This document shows, piece by piece, positions 34,861 to 42,258 of a DNA stretch of 64,000 bases. Below the pieces are notes generated by a model. The model saw nothing but the letters and a program-made list of their open reading frames with translations. It was not told where the DNA came from and did no database searches. Position 1 is the stretch's first letter, and each line of letters starts with the position of its first letter. The stretch spans positions 54,352 to 118,351 of the forward strand of contig CAZQKW010000005.1 of NCBI GenBank assembly GCA_964594075.1, given 5' to 3'. The translations under genes and the position numbers were made by a program. The DNA comes from CAZQKW01 sp964594075. Lineage in GTDB: Bacteria > Desulfobacterota > WTBG01 > CAIYCZ01.

Positions 34861-35085
34861 GGACTTTTCCCAAATTATTTCATTATGGCGATGACATAGC
34901 ACCAGGGTTTTTCCATTGCCACACCACTGTGCTCGTCCGTCGGCAGGATGACCTCCGCACAGGCGGCTGTGTTGTGGCGATGAAAAAACCTGCCGCTCGG
35001 GTGTTAATATTGCACACGATACCCTTGTATTTTGGTATTCTCATGCGGGTTAGCTGAATTTCACGGATAAATGTGGGGAAAGGCC
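34861..35085 (+). repeat. Inverted-repeat element, copy B (full length, type copy)
   Basis: The ends GGACTTTTCCCAAATTATTTC and GGATAAATGTGGGGAAAGGCC are imperfect inverted repeats of about 20 bases. Inside is a second inverted pair: GGTTTTTCCATTGCCACAC near 34906 against GTGTTGTGGCGATGAAAAAACC near 34968-34990. It codes for nothing and fills most of the 412-base lptG-metK gap, ending just before the metK promoter candidate. Confidence 0.6.
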
Positions 35086-35098
35086 TGGTAATATTAAT

Positions 35099-35127
35099 TT
35101 GACTTTTTGTGAAAAGTCCTTTATTAA
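35099..35127 (+). promoter_or_regulatory. Probable metK promoter
   Basis: TTGACT (35099-35104) and TATTAA (35122-35127) are 17 bases apart, about 65 bases before the metK ATG. The region from -35 into the spacer is a palindrome, GACTTTT-TGTG-AAAAGTC, which could be an operator. No SAM-riboswitch pattern was seen. Confidence 0.45.
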
Positions 35128-35190
35128 CATCCCCTTAACATAAGAGGTTAAAACCGCTCATCTTTATCTGTAAAGGAGGAATCATTAACC

Positions 35191-36357
35191 ATGTCAATGA
35201 CCAGCTATTTATTCACCTCAGAGTCAGTAACCGAGGGGCATCCGGACAAGGTTGCGGACCAGATATCGGATGCCGTTCTCGATGCAATCATAGCGGAAGA
35301 CAAAAAGGCGCGGGTCGCCTGCGAGACGCTGGTGACAACCGGTTTGGCAATGATTGCCGGCGAGATTACCACCGACTGTTATGTGCATCTGCCGGATATA
35401 GTTCGGGAGACCATTAAAGAGATTGGATATAATGACTCAGCGATGGGATTTGACTGGGAGACCTGTGCGGTGATGAGTTCCATAGACCGCCAGTCGCCAG
35501 ACATTGCCATCGGCGTAAATGCGAGCCCAGACCATGAGCAGGGCGCAGGCGACCAAGGGCTGATGTTCGGCTATGCGTGCAACGAGACCCCTGAATTTAT
35601 GCCGATGCCCATTCACTACGCTCACCAGTTGAGCAGGCGGCTGGCTCAGGTCCGCAAAGACGGGGTGCTTGATTTTCTTCGGCCGGATGGCAAGACGCAG
35701 GTGACCATAGAATATCACAATCGCAAACCGGTGCGTGTGGACGCGGTGGTGGTGGCAGCACAGCACACCCCAGAGGTAAAAGACGCAACGCTCAAAGAAG
35801 GCATTATAGAGGAAGTAATAAAGAAAATCATTCCACGAAACATGATGGACAAAAACACCAAATTTTTTATCAACGCAACGGGAAGATTTGTCATTGGCGG
35901 CCCCAAGGGCGATTGCGGGCTCACCGGCCGCAAGATTATCTGTGACACTTACGGCGGGCAGGGAAGCCACGGCGGTGGCGCATTTTCGGGAAAAGACCCC
36001 TCAAAGGTTGACCGTTCTGCTTCCTATATGGCGCGTTACGTGGCAAAAAATATTGTGGCGGCAGGTCTGGCGCGCCAGTGCGAGGTCCAGGCAGCATATT
36101 GCATTGGGGTTGCGCGGCCGGTATCAATTATGATCAATACCTTTGGAACCGGTAAAATATCGCCGGATCGCATCGCGGAGATTGTGAACGAACTATTTGA
36201 TTTTCGTCCGGCGCAGATCATAAAGAACCTGAATTTATTGCGGCCGATTTTTAAAAAGACCGCGGCCTATGGACATTTTGGCCGGGAGGAAAAAGAATTC
36301 ACCTGGGAGAAAACCGATATGGTGGAAGTGCTGAAAGAAAAGGCGGGGGTAAAGTAA
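35191..36357 (+). CDS. metK: S-adenosylmethionine synthetase
   Basis: MetK makes S-adenosylmethionine from methionine and ATP. The 388-residue protein starts with the canonical FTSESVTEGHPDKVADQISDAVLDA. It contains GAGDQGLMFGYA (signature 1) near residue 118 and GGGAFSGKDPSKVDRSA (signature 2) near residue 265. The C-terminal part is normal for the bacterial family. A strong TAAAGGAGG lies ahead of the ATG. It supplies methyl donor for RsmG, RsmI and the radical SAM enzymes in this window. A perfect intrinsic terminator follows. Confidence 0.97.
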   Translation: MSMTSYLFTSESVTEGHPDKVADQISDAVLDAIIAEDKKARVACETLVTTGLAMIAGEITTDCYVHLPDIVRETIKEIGYNDSAMGFDWETCAVMSSIDRQSPDIAIGVNASPDHEQGAGDQGLMFGYACNETPEFMPMPIHYAHQLSRRLAQVRKDGVLDFLRPDGKTQVTIEYHNRKPVRVDAVVVAAQHTPEVKDATLKEGIIEEVIKKIIPRNMMDKNTKFFINATGRFVIGGPKGDCGLTGRKIICDTYGGQGSHGGGAFSGKDPSKVDRSASYMARYVAKNIVAAGLARQCEVQAAYCIGVARPVSIMINTFGTGKISPDRIAEIVNELFDFRPAQIIKNLNLLRPIFKKTAAYGHFGREEKEFTWEKTDMVEVLKEKAGVK

Positions 36358-36432
36358 CCAGCGAGTGAATGCAAAAGCCGGGGGCCAGAATTAAAAATCA
36401 AACGAAGACGGCTCCGTAACGGAATAAAAAAC

Positions 36433-36473
36433 AAGGCAGAGACCCGGAAACATGTGGCTCTGCCATGTTTTTT
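36433..36473 (+). terminator. Intrinsic terminator after metK
   Basis: GGCAGAG (36435-36441) pairs with CTCTGCC (36458-36464) with ACC/GGT extension of the stem, followed by ATGTTTTTTT. Confidence 0.85.
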
Positions 36474-36562
36474 ACCTGACCAGTTTGCAGTTTTTAGCTG
36501 TACGAATGAGAATTAAAAAGGAAGAAACCAATTTTTTCATCTGGTTGTGATTTGTTAGGCAG

Positions 36563-36590
36563 TTGACTTTTAAAGAGAGAAACTTACTAT
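36563..36590 (+). promoter_or_regulatory. Probable promoter for hsp20 (36.6 kb)
   Basis: TTGACT (36563-36568) is followed after 16 bases by TACTAT (36585-36590). The TTGACTTTT(T)AAA start of this region recurs upstream of the other hsp20 gene. Confidence 0.45.
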
Positions 36591-36628
36591 ATTAGTAAAG
36601 AAAATCCTGTAGGAAGGAGGGATCGAAT

Positions 36629-37075
36629 ATGGCAATCACTTTATGGCGAAGAAACAAACCTTTTGAGGATCTGATGAGGTTCTGGGAGGACATGGATAGT
36701 TGGTTTGATTTTGATTTTCCACGTTTCGGATTTGAGGGGAGCTGGACACCTGCGGTGGATATTGAGGAGAAAGACGGGAAATATATTGTGAAGGCTGATG
36801 TTCCGGGTGTGAACAAAGAAGATCTCCATGTAGAATTGAGAAACGGTTATCTGACGCTGAAAGGGGTTCGCAAAACAGAGCATGAAGACCGGGATAAGAA
36901 AAACGGATTTTATCGGTTGGAACGCGCTTATGGCTCCTTTGAAAGAACCTTCAGGGTCCCGGAAGGCATAACAGAAAAAGACATAAAAGCTAAATATCAG
37001 GATGGCGTGCTCGAACTGAGCATTGCCTTACCCAAAGAAGAAGGGAAAAAGGCAATAGAAGTAAAAGTCGAATAA
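36629..37075 (+). CDS. Small heat-shock protein, Hsp20 family (second copy)
   Basis: This 148-residue protein has the alpha-crystallin domain at about residues 40-140: PAVDIEEKDGKYIVKADVPGV, then LRNGYLTLKG and the hallmark GVLELSIALP. It is a cytoplasmic holdase. The first seven residues are identical to the protein at 10087-10566, but the N-terminal arm is shorter and aromatic-rich (WEDMDSWFDFDFPRF). GGAAGGAGG precedes the ATG. It stands alone between terminators and likely responds to stress. Confidence 0.95.
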   Translation: MAITLWRRNKPFEDLMRFWEDMDSWFDFDFPRFGFEGSWTPAVDIEEKDGKYIVKADVPGVNKEDLHVELRNGYLTLKGVRKTEHEDRDKKNGFYRLERAYGSFERTFRVPEGITEKDIKAKYQDGVLELSIALPKEEGKKAIEVKVE

Positions 37076-37090
37076 TTGTTTTCTGTGAAC

Positions 37091-37131
37091 AGCACAGCAA
37101 AAAGGACTTTAAAAGTCCTTTTTGCTGTGCT
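37091..37131. terminator. Long palindromic terminator after hsp20
   Basis: A 41-base near-perfect palindrome (AGCACAGCAAAAAGGACTTT against its complement) lies 15 bases after the hsp20 stop. The A-run and T-run flanking the inner stem allow termination in either direction. Confidence 0.8.
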
Positions 37132-37252
37132 GGCGGACAGATGGATGCTAACGCGAAAAGAAAAAACAGCTATTTAATATGTTCAAAGAGTATAACCCTA
37201 TGGATTTTACTTCCTATTTTCCTTTAAATTTCACAGACAGCAAAATAATAAT

Positions 37253-37281
37253 TTGACATGTTTTTATTTATGTGTTAAAAA
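37253..37281 (+). promoter_or_regulatory. Probable promoter upstream of the PxxKW gene
   Basis: TTGACA (37253-37258) and TAAAAA (37276-37281) are separated by 17 bases. The terminator at 37319-37360 would follow after a transcript of about 70 bases. Confidence 0.5.
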
Positions 37282-37318
37282 AAAATAAATTGGCTTGGCA
37301 ATTCTAAATTTATAAATG

Positions 37319-37360
37319 CGGATTGTACCATTTAAACTCGTGATACAATCCGATTTTTTT
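37319..37360 (+). terminator. Intrinsic terminator between promoter and PxxKW gene (possible attenuator)
   Basis: CGGATTGTA (37319-37327) pairs perfectly with TACAATCCG (37344-37352), followed by ATTTTTTT. No gene precedes it within 240 bases, so it either ends a short RNA or controls the gene at 37431. The rest of this 355-base gap shows no gene. Confidence 0.75.
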
Positions 37361-37430
37361 ACCTATGACCGTTCCTTTGGAGACTGTTGCGGGAACTGGT
37401 TTGAATTTTTTATCAGAAAGGAGATAGAAC

Positions 37431-37718
37431 ATGATTTGTCAGACAGTGAAACCGGGGGTGGAATGTTTTTTTATGACTAAACAGGGGTGTAATTATAATG
37501 GCGGCACCTGTTACCCCATTATTGAAAACTGTCGTGGGTGCGATCGCACAGTAGAATACCCTGGCGGCACCTATTGCACTTCTTATCCACACCCAGAACA
37601 GAAGTGGAACGCTGGCAAGTGCAATTTTGCCACACACATCAAAGAAGAGACTGCCAAAGAAGAAAAAAGAGTTAATGCGTTAAAGGCATCAAAACGCAAG
37701 GCTGCCGGGAAAATGTGA
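37431..37718 (+). CDS. PxxKW-family cysteine-rich protein
   Basis: The 95-residue protein is cysteine-rich in its first 65 residues and ends with a lysine-rich tail. The motif PEQKW near residue 55 matches the PxxKW family of small cysteine-rich proteins known from anaerobic Deltaproteobacteria and relatives. The Cys pattern (CxTVKPGVECFF, GCNYNGGTCYP, CRGCDR, YCTSYP, GKCNFA) suggests a metal- or iron-sulfur-binding fold. Function is unknown. A strong AAAGGAGATAGAAC sequence precedes the ATG. The DUF3786 gene follows on the same strand. The family name is from memory. Confidence 0.8.
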   Translation: MICQTVKPGVECFFMTKQGCNYNGGTCYPIIENCRGCDRTVEYPGGTYCTSYPHPEQKWNAGKCNFATHIKEETAKEEKRVNALKASKRKAAGKM

Positions 37719-37827
37719 TAAACTGCGGTTAACGGTCGCGGTGAGTTAAAATGCAGTTAACCGCCACAACAGCCTCATAATGTTTGAGACCTCAGAATAA
37801 ACGGGTTTCATACGCAGATTACTTCCT

Positions 37828-38544
37828 GTGGCCGTTCAAAAAAATTCGTGTGCGATCGTCGTATCCTGCAAAGTTCCAGATCAGGATGAATTATCTGTGC
37901 CAAGCATGTATGATTACCAGGAAGCTCTCCGCCAGGCAGAAGATAAAGTAAAACAGGCAAGACTTGCTGAATTTGCCCAAAAAGCAGGTGCAGCGGTTAC
38001 ATTATGCGGAGATACAACCGGCAGTTTGCGTTTTTTCTTTTTTAACGACCCCGTCATAATACACATTGGCGAATCGGTCACAATGCACATCGCGGGGCGT
38101 CAACAGGAATTACCCGTAGAAGAGAAAATAATTCTCCTGCACTACCTGCTGCAGGCAAACGGGGCACCTCCTGCCGGTCAGTGGATAACGTTTCGCCAGA
38201 TTCCCGATGGTCATTTTTATGATGCCGCTTTTCAGAGAAGAACCCGGACTCCGTTCCTGTTACGGTTTGGCCACAATCCACACCTCTATCGAAAGTGCGC
38301 TGAAAAACTGGGTGGCAGTCATATTGAAGGCGGGGATGTCGGGATGCTGTTTCAGGCCTTGCCAAACATCCCAGTGCAGCTTCTTTTATGGCGGGGGGAT
38401 GAAGAATTGCCCCCCGAATCGACCCTTTTGTTTGATGCCCATATTTCCCACTATCTGCCGGCAGAAGATATAGCCGTTTTGAGCGGCATGCTCATTTATC
38501 GGCTTATCCGAGTTGCAAATTCTGAAAGCCTCAGCCTCTCATAA
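37828..38544 (+). CDS. DUF3786 family protein
   Basis: The product has up to 238 residues. The central and C-terminal parts fit DUF3786, a family of anaerobes often near corrinoid or acetyl-CoA pathway genes: EEKIILLHYLLQANGAPP, GQWITFRQIPDG, GDVGMLFQALPNIPV, LLLWRGDEELPPES and the C-terminal HYLPAEDIAVLSG. Function is unknown. The start is uncertain: GTG at 37828 has no ribosome-binding site, and an ATG at 37906 (MYDYQEALRQ) begins where family similarity seems to start. It converges with the acyl-CoA synthetase gene, 48 bases away, with no terminator visible. Confidence 0.75.
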   Translation: MAVQKNSCAIVVSCKVPDQDELSVPSMYDYQEALRQAEDKVKQARLAEFAQKAGAAVTLCGDTTGSLRFFFFNDPVIIHIGESVTMHIAGRQQELPVEEKIILLHYLLQANGAPPAGQWITFRQIPDGHFYDAAFQRRTRTPFLLRFGHNPHLYRKCAEKLGGSHIEGGDVGMLFQALPNIPVQLLLWRGDEELPPESTLLFDAHISHYLPAEDIAVLSGMLIYRLIRVANSESLSLS

Positions 38545-38592
38545 TACTGGATTGAGACCTACCCGCATGTGCCGGCAGACCAAAGGTCGCTC

Positions 38593-40098
38593 TCAGAAAA
38601 GCTTTTTAATTTCTGCTTTCATAATTTTCCCGGCTGCATTGCGGGGCAAGTCCTGCAGAAATATGACCGAACGGGGGCACTTAAAGGTAGCGAGGTGCTG
38701 TTTGCAGAACCCAATCAGTTCCTGTTGTGTGCACCAATGATTTTCTTTCAGCACCACCGCAGCCGACACTTTCTCGCCCCACAGCGCATCCGCTGCGCCG
38801 ATGACTGCGCATTCCTTTATGTCCGGGTGCCGGTTGAGCACTGCTTCCACTTCGCGCGGATAAATGTTTATACCGCCGCTGATTATGATATCTTTTTTAC
38901 GTCCGCTAATGTGGAGAAAACCTTCATCGTCAAACCATCCCATATCGCCTGTATGCAACCATCCGCCGCGAAGAGCGTGTGACGTTGCCACCGAATCATT
39001 AATATAACCTTGCATGATATTGGGTCCGCGGCATAATATTTCCCCCACCTGACCGGGATCGCAGGGCTGGTCAGCGCAATCCGCAATTTTCACCTCGACA
39101 CTCAGCATCGGCTTCCCGACGCTATCTCTGGCAGGGAAAAAATCTTTTGCGGTTAGTACCGTAATGCCAGGACCGCCTTCGGTGATTCCATAAATATCAT
39201 AAAATCCCGCACCGGGGAAAAGCAGGGGGAGTCTTTCCTTTATGTTAACGGGCATACACGACGCCCCGCTTACCGCGCGCCTGACAGAACGGGTATCCCA
39301 CATTTTATCATCAAAAACATCCATCATCATCTGATACATCGTCGGCACCTGGGTGATGGCAGTAACCCGGTGCCGTTGGATAATTGAAAGGCTTTCAGCC
39401 GGATCAAACTTTTTGCAAAGGATGAAAGTTGTGCCGTTAAAAAGGTAGGTGAACACTCGTCCCAGCGTGGAAGAATGAAACAGCGGGGTCGGAGCAAGCT
39501 CAATATCGGCAGGAGTCATGGCAAGCGCAGCAGTATAGTTCAAAGTATTCCAAATGTGATTGCCGTGCGTCAATACAACTCCCTTGGGTTCTCCAGTGGT
39601 TCCGGCGGTAAATATGATAAACGATGGATCACGTTCGCTAACGATAGGAAAATTATCGGCTGCAATAGAACGACAAAAAAGCTCTTCATAAGGTATCCCC
39701 TCGTGCTCGTCACTGCTGCCGAGCGTAATAATATGCGGCTGCGGAAGGCCAAGCAGATAATTAATTCTATCAAGCAAATTGGTCTCGCAGAACACCGCCT
39801 GGATGTCCATGCGCGCAAGGATCGAGCTGATCTCGCTTTGGGTAAGGCGAACATTGAGCGGCACCCCTGGGGCGCCAATTTTCGTCAGGGCACAGAGTAT
39901 TTCCACATACGCAACACTGTTTGTAGATAAGATTGCAACCGATGAACCCTTTTTGATGCCCATTTGCAGGAGTGCAGCCCCGAGTTGCACTGCACGAATT
40001 TTTAAATCCCGAAAGGTGCGCTGGTCCTCGCCGCAGATCACAGCCGGCTTTTCGGGATATCGTGCAGCAGCCAGATCAAGAAAGTGAAACAAATTCAT
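38593..40098 (-). CDS. AMP-forming acyl-CoA synthetase (class I adenylate-forming)
   Basis: This 501-residue ligase activates a carboxylic acid as its CoA thioester through an acyl-adenylate. The P-loop motif IIFTAGTTGEPKGVV is near residue 163, the YGITEGGPG motif near residue 302, the hinge GWLHTGDMGWFDDEGFLHISGRKKD near residue 380, and the C-terminal catalytic lysine in PRNAAGKIMK. No membrane segment is present. Its ATG overlaps the stop of the upstream GT2 gene by four bases, so the two are coupled, an unusual pairing. The acid substrate is unknown. Confidence 0.93.
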   Translation of the reverse strand: MNLFHFLDLAAARYPEKPAVICGEDQRTFRDLKIRAVQLGAALLQMGIKKGSSVAILSTNSVAYVEILCALTKIGAPGVPLNVRLTQSEISSILARMDIQAVFCETNLLDRINYLLGLPQPHIITLGSSDEHEGIPYEELFCRSIAADNFPIVSERDPSFIIFTAGTTGEPKGVVLTHGNHIWNTLNYTAALAMTPADIELAPTPLFHSSTLGRVFTYLFNGTTFILCKKFDPAESLSIIQRHRVTAITQVPTMYQMMMDVFDDKMWDTRSVRRAVSGASCMPVNIKERLPLLFPGAGFYDIYGITEGGPGITVLTAKDFFPARDSVGKPMLSVEVKIADCADQPCDPGQVGEILCRGPNIMQGYINDSVATSHALRGGWLHTGDMGWFDDEGFLHISGRKKDIIISGGINIYPREVEAVLNRHPDIKECAVIGAADALWGEKVSAAVVLKENHWCTQQELIGFCKQHLATFKCPRSVIFLQDLPRNAAGKIMKAEIKKLF

Positions 40099-40934
40099 AC
40101 TGCTCGTTGCTGATAGTGATGGGGAAGCCGTAAAAAAAATTCGCCCTCTTCCTTTCGGCCGCGTTTAAAACACCCGGAGGCATAAATGCGTGTTTTTTCT
40201 TTCAGCGTTGCAAGCGCCACATCATACTGGGAAGAGGTTAATGTTCCACTATGCAGAATTTTGCACAAAGCCCTGATTCGGTATCGGTCAAGTGCCGGGA
40301 TGTTTCGTGACTGCTGATCAGCATGTCCGCCGCGTTTAATAATGAGCGGCTCATCAATGAGGTAAATGGGATAACGGGACGCTATACGAAGCCATAAATC
40401 ATAATCTTCACAGGCCGGCAACGATTCATCAAAAAGGCCGACCCGGGCAAAAACACTGCGGTGAATAATCACCGCAGAGGGGCTGACGAGGCACAACCGC
40501 AGGCAGCGGTCAAAAATCCATCCTGAATATTTCTTATGCTTTTTTCCAGGATTCACCCGGACACCATTGCGCACCCAGATCTCTTCTGTCTGGCATATCA
40601 AGGCGTCGGGATTGGCATGAAAAAAACGCATCTGAGTGGATAATTTTTCAGGCAGCCAGAGATCATCTGAATCAAGAAAGGCAAGATAATCGCCCCGGGC
40701 AGCCTGTATGCCGCGATTTCGTGCAGCACTGGGTCCCGCGTGAGGGATAGACAGGACTGAAAATTTACCTTCATTCGTATAAGCGGAAAGAACCTGTAGC
40801 GCGTCATCTGTTGATCCATCATCAACCACGATAAGTTCAAAGCGTTGATAGGTTTGCGTTATTACCGAATCTATTGCTTCTTTCACGAAAGAAGAGCGGT
40901 TGAAAGTGGGAATTATTACACTTATAAAAGACAT
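40095..40934 (-). CDS. Family 2 glycosyltransferase
   Basis: The ATG at 40934 gives 279 residues starting MSFISVIIPTFNRSSFVKEAIDSV, the classical GT-A start of family 2. The nucleotide-binding VVDDGSTDD and the metal-binding FLDSDDLW motifs are present, followed by SAAR[N]RG-type GPSAARNRGI and CEDYDLWLR. A longer in-frame extension upstream runs through the inverted-repeat element D and is not conserved, so I reject it. AGAGG lies about ten bases before the ATG. It likely adds a sugar to a surface glycan. It is the first gene of the pair with the acyl-CoA synthetase. Confidence 0.9.
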   Translation of the reverse strand: MSFISVIIPTFNRSSFVKEAIDSVITQTYQRFELIVVDDGSTDDALQVLSAYTNEGKFSVLSIPHAGPSAARNRGIQAARGDYLAFLDSDDLWLPEKLSTQMRFFHANPDALICQTEEIWVRNGVRVNPGKKHKKYSGWIFDRCLRLCLVSPSAVIIHRSVFARVGLFDESLPACEDYDLWLRIASRYPIYLIDEPLIIKRGGHADQQSRNIPALDRYRIRALCKILHSGTLTSSQYDVALATLKEKTRIYASGCFKRGRKEEGEFFLRLPHHYQQRAV

Positions 40935-40975
40935 CTGTTCAGTGCCTCTTGGATTGCGAAAAAAATAAAATTCGC

Positions 40976-41111
40976 GACGTTTCCCAATACATTTCACAGG
41001 TGGAGAGAAAAACCCCCTGCGCAGATGTTTTCTTTCACCTTTTTTACCCATTGCGTTTTTGTGTTCGCCTGCTGGCAACCTGAATTTAGGGATAAATTTT
41101 GGGAAACGTCC
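40976..41111 (+). repeat. Inverted-repeat element, copy D (short)
   Basis: The left end GACGTTTCCCAATACATTTC and right end GATAAATTTTGGGAAACGTCC are good inverted repeats. The right arm (CTGAATTTAGGGATAAATTTT) matches copy C. The element lies between divergent genes and ends 18 bases before the comEA-like promoter candidate. Confidence 0.65.
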
Positions 41112-41128
41112 TAAAATATAAAATCTCC

Positions 41129-41157
41129 TTGACTTAGCGGATATAGTTTGCTTTAGT
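41129..41157 (+). promoter_or_regulatory. Probable promoter for the ComEA-like gene
   Basis: TTGACT (41129-41134) and TTTAGT (41152-41157) are separated by 17 bases, giving a leader of about 140 bases that contains the toxin remnant. Confidence 0.45.
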
Positions 41158-41214
41158 GAGCGGAATTTTTGCGCCCTCTGACGTTAATTAAAAAATAATA
41201 CAAGAAAAGAGGTG

Positions 41215-41313
41215 ATGCAACCATACAAAATTGAATTTGCAGAGGGGATGGCAAAACATTTAATAGGGCTTTAAACTGTAGTAAAACAAATTGAAAGGAG
41301 AAAAGATGAATAA
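41215..41313 (+). pseudogene. RelE/ParE-type toxin remnant in the comEA leader
   Basis: The ATG at 41215 opens MQPYKIEFAEGMAKHLIGL and then hits TAA at 41272. Reading on in the same frame gives TVVKQIERRKDE before a second stop at 41311. Read through the first stop, this matches the N-terminal third of RelE/ParE toxins (pattern 'YKIEF...A.KDL..L...V.KQI..R.DE'). The last codons, ATT GAA AGG AGA AAA GAT GAA, are also the ribosome-binding site and start of the next gene. Confidence 0.5.
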
Positions 41314-41680
41314 CGCGAAAATGCTTGTGACATGTCTGTTTGTGGCGGTCGTTTTTATGCTCATTGCGCAGCCGGTACTTGCAACCGAACCAGCAGCACC
41401 GCAGCAGGAACCGCAAAAAGCCGTTGCATCGCCTGCAAAAAAAGCCCCGGGTCTCGAAGGTCAGATAAACATAAATACGGCAACTGCAGAACAGTTGGTC
41501 CTATTGCCGGGTATCGGCAAAACCCGCGCTGATGCCATCATCGAATATCGCACTAAAAATGGCAACTTCAAAAGCGTCGACGATTTGACCAAAGTAAAAG
41601 GCATAGGCCCCAAGAATCTTGAAAAGATAAGATCATATCTTGTCCTGGAAGGGGAGACCACGCTAAAGAAGAACAAATAG
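41306..41680 (+). CDS. ComEA-like secreted helix-hairpin-helix protein
   Basis: The ATG at 41306 has GAAAGGAG six bases upstream and gives 124 residues. Residues 1-26 form a signal peptide ending PVLATEP. A proline/alanine-rich linker follows. Residues 53-115 carry two helix-hairpin-helix motifs (LPGIGKTRADAIIEYR and KGIGPKNLEKIRSYL) introduced by the ComEA hallmark ININTATAEQL. Such proteins bind DNA outside the inner membrane in natural transformation. No other competence gene is near, so a role in DNA uptake is inference only. It converges with dut. Confidence 0.88.
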   Translation: MNNAKMLVTCLFVAVVFMLIAQPVLATEPAAPQQEPQKAVASPAKKAPGLEGQININTATAEQLVLLPGIGKTRADAIIEYRTKNGNFKSVDDLTKVKGIGPKNLEKIRSYLVLEGETTLKKNK

Positions 41681-41690
41681 GTATGAGTTT

Positions 41691-41720
41691 AAAAAAGCGG
41701 GGCGTTGCCCCGCTTTTTTA
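41691..41720. terminator. Bidirectional intrinsic terminator
   Basis: AAAAAAGCGGGGC-GTT-GCCCCGCTTTTTT is a perfect GC-rich stem with A- and T-runs, serving the ComEA-like gene (+) and dut (-), which it overlaps by three bases. Confidence 0.9.
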
Positions 41721-42170
41721 TTTCCCGGTATGTCCGAATCCTCCTTCATTTCTTATGGATGCAGGAAGCTCGTCAACCGCTATCCATTCTCCCTGCACCA
41801 CGCGTTGAAAAATAATCTGAGCAATTCGATCCCCGCGTTTTATAGGGAAAGGTTCTTCGCCAAAATTTGCGACAATTACTTTAATCTCCCCGCGATAATC
41901 TGCATCCACTGTGCCAGGCGCATTGAGAATGCTAATGCCATGGTTAATCGCCAGACCGCTGCGGGGGCGAATCTGCGCTTCAAAGCCGGGCGGGAGCGCA
42001 ACTGCAATTCCCGTTGGAATGAGGGTGCGCTGCCCGGGCTTAATGACTATATCAGCATGAAGAGCGGCAAACAGGTCCATGCCAGCGGCATGCGGCGTCA
42101 TATATTGCGGCAGCGGCATATCAATGCCATGCGGCAATCGTTTTATTGGTATAGAAATCTTATTAACCAC
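41718..42170 (-). CDS. dut: Deoxyuridine 5'-triphosphate nucleotidohydrolase
   Basis: Dut hydrolyses dUTP to dUMP, keeping uracil out of DNA and feeding thymidylate synthesis. The 150-residue trimeric-type enzyme shows all five motifs: HAAGMDLFA, PRSGLAINHG near residue 68, the uracil-binding NAPGTVDADYRGEIKV near residue 83, GDRIAQIIF, and the C-terminal glycine-rich RNEGGFGHTGK. It starts with GTG at 42170, preceded by AAGG. It heads no obvious operon; the asparaginase gene lies about 90 bases upstream on the same strand. Confidence 0.96.
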   Translation of the reverse strand: MVNKISIPIKRLPHGIDMPLPQYMTPHAAGMDLFAALHADIVIKPGQRTLIPTGIAVALPPGFEAQIRPRSGLAINHGISILNAPGTVDADYRGEIKVIVANFGEEPFPIKRGDRIAQIIFQRVVQGEWIAVDELPASIRNEGGFGHTGK

Positions 42171-42258
42171 TCTGCGACCTTTCCTGATTACACCCGATAG
42201 TGTTTGGTGCTGTATTCTAAAGCTGAGGACATGTTTAAGAACGTGATGCTAAACTTTA

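Noticed and set aside
35100..35190. SAM riboswitch ahead of metK
   Set aside because: The short leader has no SAM-I, SAM-II or SAM-III/SMK pattern that I can recognise; only a palindromic promoter region is seen.
36592..36816. Minus-strand frame overlapping hsp20
   Set aside because: It is antisense to the Hsp20 coding region and has no independent support.
37583..37591. Perfect DnaA box TTATCCACA
   Set aside because: It is single and inside the PxxKW coding sequence; no cluster of boxes or A/T-rich unwinding element accompanies it, so it is not evidence for oriC.
40935..41078. 48-residue N-terminal extension of the GT2 protein
   Set aside because: It runs through inverted-repeat element D and lacks conservation; the GT-A domain starts at the ATG at 40934.
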